Part shown: positions 44,758 through 56,579 of the stretch, piece by piece
Layout: each line of letters opens with the position of its first letter
Position numbering within the stretch: the stretch's first letter is position 1
Assembly (NCBI GenBank): GCA_028023455.1
Contig: JAQFVV010012394.1
Span: 27,105,053-27,169,052 of the forward strand
Length of the DNA: 64,000 bases
Origin: Epiperipatus broadwayi
Lineage: Eukaryota; Onychophora; Udeonychophora; Euonychophora; Peripatidae
Direction of reading: 5' to 3'
Program-made: the position numbers and the translations under genes
The notes under the pieces: generated by a model
Databases searched by the model: none
Told to the model about the DNA's origin: nothing
Seen by the model: only the letters and a program-made list of their open reading frames with translations

Positions 44758-47289
44758 TAATAAAGTGCACGTGTATTCATAACAATAATTTATCGGGTTG
44801 AGCGCTTACAGCGCATTATGCGCTTGTGGCAGCTGATTCATTGAAATTTTGTTTTCTTTTTTAAATTACACGAAAACTATAAGCATGATGTCAACAGAAA
44901 TCCTAGCATTTGTTGCTGCTTAATTCCATCTTTAAAATGATGTATCACAATTTGAAATTGGATAAAATTTGAATTTTTTATTAATAGATGCATTTAATTT
45001 TTTTATTTTCTGATAAGTTTACTAGTTTACACGAGGACGACAAAGGGAGAAAATCTTTATCATCCTTATTAGTTAATAAAATTGATTAAAAATATGCTGA
45101 TTTGCATTGCAGGGCCTTCAATGCAATATAAATGTAATCGTGGAATATTGATTATAATTATTCAAGTTTTAATTTTTTAATTATTTGAATAATATTTTAA
45201 TGTTTTTAAAAATTATTTTATAAATGGTATAATTTCTTAATTTGTTTGTGTTTGTATTGGTGTGTCTGTGTAGTAATATTAAATTAATTTATGCTATTTA
45301 TTATACAGTATATAAATTTGTATTCAAATATAATAAAAGTTTTTGTACAGTGTAATTTTAGGTCTCCGATTCAAGTTTGAGACAACCTTATTTTATAGTC
45401 ATAATAATTCTCAAAAGGTTTAATTAATTATTAATATATTTGTGTTTGCACTTGCATGTTTGTGTTTGTATAATGATTTACATATATAGAGCAGTGAAAT
45501 GGAAATTTTAAAACTGATAATCAAATGTATAGAAAGGTTACAGTTCATAAAGCAATCACAAAATTTACTGGGCATAATACCATGTGAAAATATAACACTT
45601 AAAACCAATAGAGAGATTTCAAATGGTGTGTGTGTAGCGGTAGCCACAATGGTTATGCATATACCACATGGAATTGTAGGCAGGCAAAGAATTCAATTGA
45701 TTCTTGCCTATGCCTTGATACTCTTGCTGTTGAGTCAGTAGTTTTGCCACATCTTGCATCACCCTATTTTCAAGTCTATAGCTAGCAAATGAGCTATAAG
45801 CAAATAAATTATATCTCTGTGGGACAATAAATATAACAAGATAGCATCATTGGTGTGCATAAAGAATGATGTACACAAAAAATATAAAATGAAGAGATGA
45901 AACTCAAGTTATTGTGAAAATTGGGTCTCAAGTCAGTCTTTTTTAAAACTTCAATATGGTACCTGGAGAATCAATAAAATAATTATAGTTAAGTCTTATA
46001 TAGTAGAAATAATATGAGTATTAATTGAATGTTATTATTGTACTTAAGATTTAAATATATCTTGGTTTTTATGGTATATGAATTTATTTAAATTTTAATA
46101 CCAGTAACAATCATTAATTGATACTAAGTATTTATTAGTTGTAAGTTTATTTTTATTATATTTATATATTATGTAGGAAAGTAATAGTACTCAATTTAGT
46201 GATTAATTTATTATTATGTGTATTATATTTTTTTTATGATTTCTTATTATTAAGTTTATTTTTATTATAATAAAAATATAGTTCATTATTTTTGTTATTT
46301 GTCTGATTTCACAAATTATCTTATCAACCCATAAATTATTTTTTACTCACTTCACCATCCCATCATTTGAAATATATGAGTCCATTCTCTGAACTGAGCT
46401 ATTGCTTAGAATGTTGATGGTGAAATAAAAGTGATGATAAAGTTGAAATCAGTCCTTATTTGATTGTATACATTGATAACTCTTCTGTAAGGGAAGATGG
46501 TGCTCTGAAACTGTTATTGCCAGGAGTCTGAAAATAAAACTAATTGTGTATTATGATCTTAAGACTGAATATCACAAAAATGATGATGATCAGTAAATAT
46601 AGCCTGTGATTCAAGTACTTATTAATGGATTGAATACAGATTTATAATCATCAATCTCAAAAGTTGGTGTTAAGTTAGGAGTTAATAATTGTACTTAGTT
46701 AATTTCACTTGAACACTTAAACTCACTATCAATTGCATAAATGGTTGCCCTTATTGTACATCTCTCCTTTTTGTTACAACATATAAATTGACTTTGAAAC
46801 ATTCTGCAATGCAAGAGATTGTTTTTTTTTTGTTTTTTTTTTTTGCATCTACTTATATTAAAATAGAAAAGGAAAAATAAGTAAGATTTATTTCAAACAT
46901 AAATAGACTCCAGAAATATATATTTTGTAACACATATTGTTGCTAATGCAAAAAGCTTGTACATCTTTACGTATTTCATATTAATAGTGTTTCAGATTTT
47001 TTCTTTTTATATTTCATACACTAGTCATATTATCTTTTTTTTCCATATATATAAGTAGTGGGAAGACGGTGGCATGATGCTTAGAGATTTAATCCAATTT
47101 TCTTCCTACTCTTTTTTTTTTTTTTGATCACTAATGCATTTTATCACTGATCAAAATGTATTGGTTTTTTTTTTTTTTTTGAAAAATCTTTTTTATTTAT
47201 TTATTGAGCCATATATATTCATAATGTAATCAACTATATATATATGATCAAAGTCAATAGATTTTCACAGAGGAAAACATCATGAATTA
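44758..47289. other. A+T-rich non-coding sequence
   Basis: 44785-44830 (gggttgagcgcttacagcgc, attatgcgcttgtggcag) is a small G+C-rich patch that may be an old transposon end. An 80-codon plus frame at 45499-45741 has no recognised family and its C-terminus is hydrophobic low complexity. Poly-T tracts occur at 46820-46845 and 47110-47185. No gene is supported. Confidence 0.4.
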
Positions 47290-47890
47290 GAATTTATTGA
47301 CTATTTTGAGAAGATAGCGCAAGGAAGTATAATGGGTCTTATTAATCATAGAATTAAACTTGGTCAAAGTTCTTTCTTGCTAGAATACCTTCATATTGAA
47401 AAGGAAACATGCTTGCATGTTTGAAAAATGATTTTTTTTTAAATATAAGTATTTCACTAGGTCTTATATATAGTTCTGAAAACTTTAACACTTAACAGAA
47501 GAGCAATGCAGAGATAGATTTTCAGACTGCTTGAAGTAGGGAGAACTGTATGCTGGGAATAACAAGAAGGAAATGAAAATGGAAGTACATAAGTGAGAGA
47601 ACAAATGGTTATCATTAACATCATTGAAAGAATTAAGAGATTGGAATAAAGTTAGATTACATATACTGCTAAAAAAGATGATAATAAATGGACAGTTGAA
47701 GTCTTCAACTGCACCCAATGAGATTGTAAACGATCTGCAAAGAGACTAATGTGAGAAGGATGGATAAAATAAGGAAATTCACTCATGTAATGCAGAGAAA
47801 AGGGACATGGATTGGAGAAACTGGATTAAACTTGAAACGATTTCATTCTGCAGTGGAACAATAATGTTTAAAGATGATAATGATTAACAT
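47290..47890 (+). mobile_element. RTE LINE 3' end, plus strand
   Basis: Plus-strand frames follow the C-terminus of the RTE protein in order: INHRIKLGQSS, LNRRAMQR, LEVGRTVCWE, then ITYTAKKDDNKWTVEV, NWRNWIKLETISFCSGTI-like sequence, and the tail aagatgataatgattaac. It matches the 3' portion of the copy at 58200-58720. It is 5'-truncated, as LINE insertions usually are, and full of stops. Confidence 0.7.
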
Positions 47891-48119
47891 TGTCTATTAC
47901 AATTGAGTACCAAAATCTTTATTTAATTAAATATGAAATTATCGACTATTATTAAGTCACTTATAAACAACAATGGCTATTTTTACTTCATCTGAATGAA
48001 ATATGAATAGGAAAATGATAAAGATGAATTTTGCAATGCCCATAGAAACTGATTCCCAAAAAACAAATATGTCATGTATATGTAACATGCTAATACTTTA
48101 GTATGTTATATAATGGTAC
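47891..48119. other. A+T-rich non-coding sequence
   Basis: Nothing was recognised. Confidence 0.4.
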
Positions 48120-49510
48120 TACTCAACTTTTCAACCCTATCTGCCATGCCAGGCTGCCACTAGGCTATTCGAACCTGGACATTTTATAAAAGCGGCAGAT
48201 ACATATGAGAGAGATTACTCTTTTGTTGAACCAAAAGCGCCAGTCACTAATTCTCAGAAGAGCTGAACTTATAATATCATGCTGTCTATTTAAAAATTTT
48301 CTAACTTTTGATTTTAAAAAATATTTTAATAAAAATATATAAAAATAAATTACAGCCAAAATTAATTAAACAAAACATTTTTAATATTACACATACATTA
48401 AAAGGAAAAATTCTAGAAACTAAATTAGTTACAGAATAAATTTAATTTATATTATATGCACAGATGGATGCAGAGATTTAATACAATTTCATTATTTTGC
48501 TAAATCTAAATACGCTGCATAGAATACTCACTTAACTAATTCGATTCTTTTAACTCCAGGCTACAAGTTCGCATGCAAATCAACACCAGCTTACTGATAT
48601 ACCGATGTGATCAATGCAAAATGAAGATGTTAACATTAAAAACCATGCTGATGGAAGGTGCATCTGTAGCACGATATTAAAGAAATAATGTCCCTCGTCC
48701 AGTACAGCAATGTGCATCTGTCTGGCGAGGTAATCATTTGGAAATATATATAAAAGAAATGCTCTATAAATGGGGAATAGCAGTCTTTGCCGGCTTACTG
48801 TTCCAACCAGAGCATAAGGAATTTAATGGCATAGGAAATACGTCTATGACCATTGGAAATATGGCTACATTTTTGGGCCATCCATTCAGTTGGATACTAT
48901 GCCCTGTATTCTAAGGATGGCACAAGGGAATTTGAATCCAATGTGCCTTCCCAGATTACATTGACATAAAACACCCATACATCCCTCCACTATCACTGGT
49001 TCAACTACGAAACAGCCCAAAATTAACCCACTTAAACTAACATAATCTTATAAATCTATGCAGCCATTTATACTTAATTGTAAATTATTAATTTAAAAGA
49101 AATTACGAGAATGGAACTAGTAATAATAGCAAACATATTAAAAGAAAAATATAACAATTTAAATTTTCTACTTAATCAGATAAGAGACTTTATGGGTTAG
49201 GTACCGTTTAGGTTTAAGTATTTGAAAAGTTCTTATTTTAGATTATTAAAGTTCATATCTCATATAAGACAAAAGTTCATACTTTCCATAGCTTCAGATT
49301 ACTGGATTCCATCTTTACGCTCCTTGATGCCTCACACAACTCATTCGAAGTCCATTTAATATTAATGTTTTCGGGAAGACAAATCCGTCATTTCGGCTTT
49401 CTGGGAACCATCATTCAAGAGGCCACCTCAGCTGGTGCAACTACAGGAAAAACTTATTGCATGACCCCTACATTTTGGAGGTCCCCAACACACGTAAATG
49501 TGTTTAAATA
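48120..49510. other. Less A+T-rich stretch, unclassified (possible old mobile element)
   Basis: Three patches, 48121-48250, 48550-49030 and 49280-49500, have ordinary base complexity within A+T-rich DNA. On the minus strand ccaggttcgaatagcctagt (about 48159-48178) contains a B-box-like ggttcgaat, but no matching A-box or tRNA fold was found. No open frame above 64 codons occurs and no protein was recognised. Candidates are a SINE/MITE cluster or a decayed gene; neither could be supported. Confidence 0.35.
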
Positions 49511-51664
49511 ATTACATAATCAACAAAAGCAATATAAAAGAACAAAACTCCACATAGTGAAAGCTTTCTTTTTTTTCTTTTATATCCTTTTGAATTCCAT
49601 ATCAAATTCGAGGATCGATCTTGCCTGGCTTCACCTTGATCTTATTGGCGATGATGATTTTCTCTGTGAACCGTGTTTTCATTCACATCATATATTGGGC
49701 AGTTCACTTTTGAGCAAAAGCATCAGATTTTATTAATAGGAATTTTTTAAGTTGATCTCTTAACTGACTGGTCGGTTAAATGCCCTCAAAGATCTGCTTG
49801 CTATTACATCATTTTAAAATAAAAAATCATTTCTACTCTACCAAGATTTAAACCTAACTTTTAACAGAAAATAATTAGATTTTCTTTTCGTTTACATTCC
49901 TTTAAAATAATCTTATCTTTAGATTGTTTTAACTTTCTTTTAAGTAATTATTTAAGTTTGCCATCTGTGCAATTATTATATATTGATTTAAGTAAATTTA
50001 TTATTTTTTAAAATTTCTATTTGAATTTTATTTATCGATATTTCTTTTATTTGACATTGATGTAATAGCATATATATATATCACTGCAGTTATATAATAT
50101 CTAACAATCTTAATTGTATATTTAACTACATATAACAAGCCTCAATGTTGTGTTTTATATGTTTTCATTGCTCATTTTATGTTCTTTCATAACATTCCCA
50201 TAATAAAAAATCATTTAATATCAGATGTCAAACATTGTGAAATGATAAAAGTTATATATGTTTATTCTGATTTTTTGAAATATTTTCAACATTTAACAAA
50301 AGTGAGTCAGCTAAAATAATAATTTCTTCTGATATAAAAAATGATTTATTTTTATAAATTATTTTGTTTGTGTATTTTATTCACACAAAATTTTTAAAAT
50401 GTTGCTTCTGAATCACTTTTATTAATTTTGAGATTAATCCTCTTTGGTTGATGTGAGATGCAAATTCCTGTTATTATTAGCCTTTTTTAAATAACTATGC
50501 TTGTTAGAAAATATATGCATTAAATATAAAACAGAAAAATATTTCAAAGTTTGAAGATAGAAGTTACCAAGTTACTTTGACCTATACATTGGTACCTGTT
50601 ATTGTTGTTTTTTAAATCCGGAGACCAAATAATATTTCACTTTTATTTGTAACACCAGAAGCTCTTATTATAGGATTGTATGATGAATATATTTTAGAAA
50701 TGCAATGTATAAGGGCCAAAACTACGTGGCAGTTATTCTTTTAATAATATATATATTGTTCTACTCTTAGTCTATTACATTTTCTTTTTACTTTATTCTG
50801 TAAATCATTAACAATGTTCACTATGTTTTAATGTAAAAGATGTTTTAAATATCTGTCTATAATGGTTATTCTGATCACTTTCACAGTTTGATTTAAATTT
50901 GCACAAAACGTAGGTCTTTTTTAATGAGCTGTCACATAGCCAAGATGGCTAGCCATTTAGTAAATGATCCGTAAATAGGTATCTGGATATACTCACCTGG
51001 TTAATAAAAGATAGTGAGATTGTATTAGTCAGATGACTAATACTTCGCCTTCTTTGCAGTTATTGTAGAGGATGGTTTAAAAAAATATATATATGGGAAT
51101 GACATTATAAATTCTTTTTCTGAATCTGTTCGTAAGTTTGAATAATTATAATATCTTTAGATCTACACCTTCAGACTATTGTTGGCTTATAACCATTAAC
51201 ATTCAGAAGATGGATCTTATATACTTATGCATCTAATTTTTTTTACAAAAAGCACCTCAAGTAGTTGAACCCAAGCCAACTTGCTTGTATAGTTAAATCA
51301 ATCTGAATCTATGCCAGAAACTAAATTTTAGTAACCTTAATTTTATGTCAACTATAGATAACTTTTTCATTCTTTGGTTAGAATATGGAATTAAATAACT
51401 GATAAATGCATTAGGTCTTGCTCATCATCAATAGAGGGAGTTTATTACATTCAAATATGATAGGTGTTGAAGTATTTCAGAAAGAATAGTTTTCTACTGA
51501 AGAAATTAAAAGATTACATCACAAAATATCAATCAGAAAAATGGACTAGTATATTCTATATATTTATAATTCACAGATTGGTTTGTATAGTCATAGCAAA
51601 ACTCATTTCTAATATAGTTTTTCTCTCCTATGTCTGGTGAATTGTGATGATGGCATTTTAGTAT
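49511..51664. other. A+T-rich non-coding sequence
   Basis: No gene was seen. 49610-49680 and 50930-51080 are somewhat more complex. A cttctttgcag at about 51048-51058 resembles a splice acceptor, but the sequence after it (ttattgtag) stops at once. Confidence 0.4.
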
Positions 51665-51960
51665 TAATTATATGTTGGACTATTTCATCATATAATATTC
51701 AAAAAAAATTTTCAAGTCATTCAGTATTTAACTTTATTTACTCTTTCCAAATGCATCCAACTGTTAATAATAGCACACAGGTGTCTCTTTTCTTTTTGGA
51801 ATTAAAATGATCATGCTCATCTTTTAAGAGTGGCTTTATATTATTATTTTAAACAATGTGTACATGGAAATAAAAGAACCTACAAAATCCAATTAAACTT
51901 TACAAAAAATAAAATTTAACTCAGTTCTGTAAAAGATCACAAATCAACATTGGTGAATTA
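51665..51960 (+). repeat. Dispersed repeat shared with 33420-33690
   Basis: The shared blocks, in the same order, are tatgttggactatttcat, aactttattta, ctttccaaatgc, aactgttaataatagcacac. The match is patchy. Confidence 0.4.
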
Positions 51961-52809
51961 ATGTGAAATAGATCAGAAGTAATTAAATATCAAGTGAAAA
52001 ATTGTTTAATTTGAAAAGATAAATAAAACAATTGATAAAAGTATAAATGAAGATTATTAAAAAAGTCAAAATAGCGGCAGTGATGTTGTGTGTGTGGGAG
52101 GATAAAGAAAATATTGTATAAAATACTTTTGTATATGTGTTATATCCACCCTATCATGAAAATGCATGCGTGCAGCTACCCTGCGGATAAGCCATTAGAT
52201 TATACTAACTTAAGTTATGATCAACTCATCTAAAAAAACAATCATTTGATATGATCCTGTAATATAATCACTTATGAATAAATGATCCAGCTACTTAGTG
52301 TATGTTAAGAATTTATGCTAAAAATTCTGGAAATTAAACCAATATTAAACTGAATTTAATCTATTTCACTGGGAATTTTTTTTAAGTTGTAGGAAAGCCG
52401 TCTAGGAAACATAACTTGTTCTCATCATTTATTATGGTGCTGGGAGTTATTTTTTTGTATTGTCTGAAATCGGTAATTATGCAAATAATTTTATTTTATA
52501 GAAATTTTAATAAGTTGAAGATAAGCATTAAAGATAATTTTTTTATATCTTTTTGAGAAATTCAATAGTTTAATATGTAGAATTTTAAAATTTATAATTT
52601 TATGTCCAAACAAGAACCATTTTTTGACCAATTGGTATGCTCTTCAATTTATTTGCTGTCTGTGATGGTATTGATTTTAGTATTGTAAACCATATCCTCA
52701 TTGTATTGGGAACATGAAGTGGATGAAGAATATAACAGACCTTTTAGGGGGGGGGGGGCTAAAATTACACTCTTTCCATGAAATAGATTTACTTTATCTT
52801 ACAACGATT
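51961..52809. other. A+T-rich non-coding sequence
   Basis: No gene was seen. A 12-G run lies at 52747-52758, shortly before the LINE junction. Confidence 0.45.
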
Positions 52810-52959
52810 ATTTTTAAAAGTGTATCAGTTATTTTCTTATTAATTTCATTCAAATCTGAATCATGTTCAAAATCTACTAATACTTGAAACCGATTTGTAA
52901 GTTCTGATTTAAATTCATTAGAATGTTTCTGAAGATTAGGAATATCAACTGTAAATATT

Positions 52960-53265
52960 GTTTTTCTTAATAATTTTTGTCTCTAGTTTTCCATTAACAC
53001 ATATCTTACATCTTACTAATCGATGATCACTTTCTGTGTTAAATTTATTAAGAGCATTACAATCTTGAAAGATGTATTTTCTGTTAGTCAAAATATAATC
53101 CAATTCTGCTGTACCTTCATTTGGATGCTTCCATGTCCATTTCCTTTTAACATTTTTTTCAAAAAAATAATTCATAATATAAAGTTTTTCTTTTTCTGCA
53201 AATTCCACAAGTCTATGTCCTCTCTCATTTCTATTACCATAATCAAAATTACCAACAAAATTTCT
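52960..53265 (-). pseudogene. RTE LINE endonuclease C-terminal part, inverted segment
   Basis: The minus strand reads GNRNERGHRLVEFAEKEKL, YIMNYFFEKNVKRKWTWKH, PNEGTAELDYILTNRKYI and NKFNTESDHRLVRCKI. This segment includes the conserved SDHRL, with the Asp-His pair of the endonuclease active site intact. The first half of the endonuclease is missing. The 149-codon frame begins upstream of the segment in unrelated sequence (MLVHSYTFLYHFQ...), which is the antisense of the plus-strand LINE part. Confidence 0.85.
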
Positions 53266-53719
53266 ATTGAGACTAGCGAATTTATGAAGAAAACAAAAAT
53301 GATGCATTAAAAAGGATTGAATACCTCGAATTTTGTAAAATGGTGCGGAAAAGAGTTGAAAATGATATAAGAAAGTATAACTGTGAACTAGCAAGGAAAA
53401 CTTTAGAAGAGAATAAAAGTCTCAAGAGTGCAAAACAACATTTTGGTATTGGTAGGAAATTTATATCTGCAATAAGAAAAAAAAGATGAAGTTATTACTA
53501 AAAAGAGAAGACATCATGAAATGGATAGAAGATTTCTATCAAGAATTATATAGTAATAAAGAACAAGTACTTCCTATATCGATTACATCTTCCAAATTTG
53601 CCCAGAATTTTAAATGAAGAAGTGAGACATGTAATTAAATTTATGAAGAAAGGAAAGGCTCCAGGTAATGATTGAATTATAATTCATATATTAAAAGAAG
53701 CAGGTGAAGAATAGATTTT

Positions 53720-54470
53720 TTTTTAGCAAAGTTATATACCAAATGTCTAAATGATAAAGATGTACCAGATGATTGGAAGAATGCATTATTAATATTTAAA
53801 AAAAGTGATAAAGAAAATATTAGAAATTACAGACCTATCAGCCTTTTATCAGTTTTATACAAAATTTTTACCAAGATAATTACAACTCGTCTACAGAGAA
53901 CATTGGATTTCCACCAACCAAGAGAACAAGCTGGATTTAAAAGTGGTTTCAGTACAGTATATCATATCTAGGTATTGAGAGAAGTTATAGAAAGAACAAA
54001 TGAATATGAGTTGCCATTATGCTTTGGATTTGTAGATTATGAAAAGGCATTTGATTCTATAAAGATTACTTTTGTGATTAAAGCATTGGATCATCGAGGT
54101 ATAGATCCAGGATATTGTCATATTTTAAAGAATATTTATAAAAATGCAACAGGAACAATTAGATTACAAAATGATACTAGGAAAGTCGACATTGAGAAGG
54201 GTGTAAGACAAGGTGACTCCATATCTCCAAAACTTTTTATAGCAGTGCTGCAAGAAGTATTTTGTGGATTAAAATGGGAAACTAAAGGAGTGAAAGTAAA
54301 TGCAGATTATTTAAGTCATTTAGATTTTGCAGATGATGTAGTTGCTTTTGCAAATAATGCTTTAGAGCTGCAGGAAATGTTGCAGGAGTTATCATATGAA
54401 AGTAGGACTAAAGATAAACGTTAAAAAGACTAAAGTAATGTTTAATGGTTTTTCAAAATATGAAAATAAA
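53720..54470 (+). pseudogene. RTE LINE reverse transcriptase domain
   Basis: In order on the plus strand: [47 protein letters not shown], a stop, then the 149-codon frame 53975-54424. That frame holds FVDYEKAFDSI (motif A Asp), GVRQGDSISPKLF (motif B), HLDFADDVVAFANN (motif C, FADD) and LQEMLQEL. All catalytic Asp residues are present in this stretch. The frame is lost after ESRTKDKR by a frameshift; the next frame gives INVKKTKVMFNGF. This is the best-preserved reverse transcriptase in the window, yet not intact. Confidence 0.9.
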
Positions 54471-54507
54471 GACTGCTTGTGATGAGTTAGAAGAAATTAA
54501 CAGCTTT

Positions 54508-54840
54508 ATTTTCAAGCATTATCAATTCTCTGCATGGTAAAACTTTAAATCCAGTTCTTCCAATCCATAGTCTCCTCCATCCCACACCAATAAATGTCCT
54601 TATTTCATCAATTATTCTTACTCAAATTGTCTTTTTAGATCTTTTACCATCTTTTGGAATTTAATTTAAATCATCTGTCCATCTATTATCTTTTCAGCCC
54701 AACCTCATTTCAGTTTCTTAATTCTTTCAATAATATGAATGCTCTACTGTTTATTATCACATCTTGCTCTTTTGTTAAGTGTCCAAGTTTAGATCCATAA
54801 AACGTTCTTTTTCCAACATATAACAATTTTTAAAAAATAT
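54508..54840 (-). mobile_element. RTE LINE 3' end, minus strand
   Basis: tattttcaagcattatcaat followed by tctctgcatgg is the shared 3'-terminal block of the RTE copies (compare 59385 and 61603). The stretch gatcttttaccatcttttgg and cagcccaacctcatttcagt match 29335-29420 and 61735-61815. It is a 5'-truncated copy joined directly to the plus-strand LINE fragment, giving a tail-to-tail junction at 54507. Confidence 0.75.
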
Positions 54841-56579
54841 TATTCCTGTGATAACTACAAAATTCATTTTTTAACTTTTTGTTTTTTCTGCCCCCCCCCC
54901 CCCCGTGTAAGGACAGCCACACTTTTTTGAGAGTAATTAATTGCTATTGATGGTGAAATCAAGTGTTGTATATGGATGGAGAATATTTACCAATATTTTT
55001 TATTTTTCTACGATAAAAAATAAATAAATTAAACTCTGCTTTCGCTTATATTTGTAGTATATTAATTAACATTTATATTTGTTGCTTTAAAAATATTATA
55101 GTTGGTAAACTAATAGCTATAAAAACAGAATTTTATTTTTCTTCGCTAAGGATTATTAATACATCATTTAGTTGTTAAATATCTTGGAATGTTATATTTC
55201 TATGGTTAAATGATTCTTTTCATTTCAACAGTATATAGTAAAAAAAAAATCCCTTAGGAAAAAGTAGCTAATAAGCTCAAAAACACGGGAAAGAGAAATT
55301 CATATGAACGTTTTTATGTGTGAAACATTAATAAATAAAGTACACTATAATTATATGACCTATTGGGAGATAAAATGACATTCAAACATGTTGTTGCTTC
55401 TTCCACCGAGCAATTCTAATGACCGGACTGAGAATCCATCTCCCCACTGCATTAAACCCAATCATCATGGTTCACCCGGTATGCAGTTTGATAAAGATAT
55501 TTACATTTTGTAGATAAACTTTTTTTAAGAAAAGTTTTTATAATTAATGTTATTTCATCTTTTATTGTTTCAATTTTTTTTTTATTGCTACATCGCTTTT
55601 TTTTTTTTGTTGACAACTTTATTGATTGGTTTCAATTTTTTATGAATTCACTGCAAAAACTTATTATCCTTTTTTCTGTTTTCAACCGTTCCTTTGAATG
55701 ATTGTTTTCAATCACTCTCGTTATTGAGCAGTGGTACTCGACTCCTACAAATTCGTTTGATTAAGCTAACTGATGAATTCTTTTAATGTCACAAATGTAG
55801 CACATTTTAAATCAATTCGGTTAAAATCATTTTTGATTTTCTAATTTAATCGGTGCTACATTCCAATATTCTTCAGAGGATAGAAAATTTTTTACTCTGC
55901 TGTTAAGCAAATTTCGGCCAAGTTACAAGTGTATTGTTTTCTTTGCTGTTAAAAAAAATGAACTAAAAATTTTTCCACCTTAAATTTGATTATGTTTTAA
56001 AATGACAAAGATTACTTGCAGTAAAGATTTAACGAAATTATTATTATTTTTTTTTTCAAAAAACATATATACAGTATATATATTTTAATTTGGAAGGGGG
56101 GGGGGTATTTGATTTATAAATGGGAATAAATTTATTTTTGTTTTAGCGTTCAAATAAAAGCCTTACAGTATACCATTATTAACATTTAAGTTCATTTTTA
56201 ATAATTAAATCTTCCGAATATTACAATTTTTTTTTCATTTGAATTACCCCCCCCCCCGGAGAAAATTGGTTTGAATTCTAATAATAGAGATAAAAAAGGA
56301 ATTGAATAATAATAAAAACAACCTATTGAAGCATGATAATGTACCAGGAAAGAAGGAATGTGAACATAATTAAAAATAAACTATTTAAAAGAACTGAATA
56401 TCTAGGTTTCTACTTGATTAGGCATAGTGATAAGAGATGGCAGACTCTCTCAAAGTTAATGAATGAATGGTGGACCAGCTCTGTCACTTCTGCTACATGA
56501 TCTTCATAGGATCTCCTGAGCAATAAAATAATATATACGTGTATGAAATTAATGATGTGATGATATATGGAATTATAAC
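54841..56579. other. A+T-rich non-coding sequence
   Basis: No gene was seen. Homopolymers: 14 C at 54891-54904, about 10 G at 56096-56105, 11 C at 56247-56257. 55390-55490 is less A+T-rich (taatgaccggactgagaatc) and shares taatgaccgg with 58797-58806, so a small shared repeat is possible. Confidence 0.45.

Larger units (their letters stand above)
52810..54507 (+). mobile_element. RTE LINE with 5' inversion (twin-priming geometry)
   Basis: The endonuclease and linker part (52810-53248) lies on the minus strand; the reverse transcriptase part (53249-54507) lies on the plus strand. In the uninverted copy at 63350-63440 the outer end of the inverted part (TLLK linker) and the start of the direct part (TNKISIE) are almost adjacent, about 13 codons apart. 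This is the geometry expected when a second primer starts on the LINE RNA during integration. Several stops occur. At 54507 the copy meets another LINE 3' end in opposite orientation. Confidence 0.8.

Noticed and set aside
45499-45741. An 80-codon plus-strand frame with a mixed composition.
   Set aside because: No family recognised, no splice or start context, and a hydrophobic low-complexity end; the minus strand is also open.
48130-48240. A possible tRNA gene on the minus strand around ccaggttcgaatagcc.
   Set aside because: The B-box-like word is good, but I could not find an A-box at the right distance or a closing acceptor stem.
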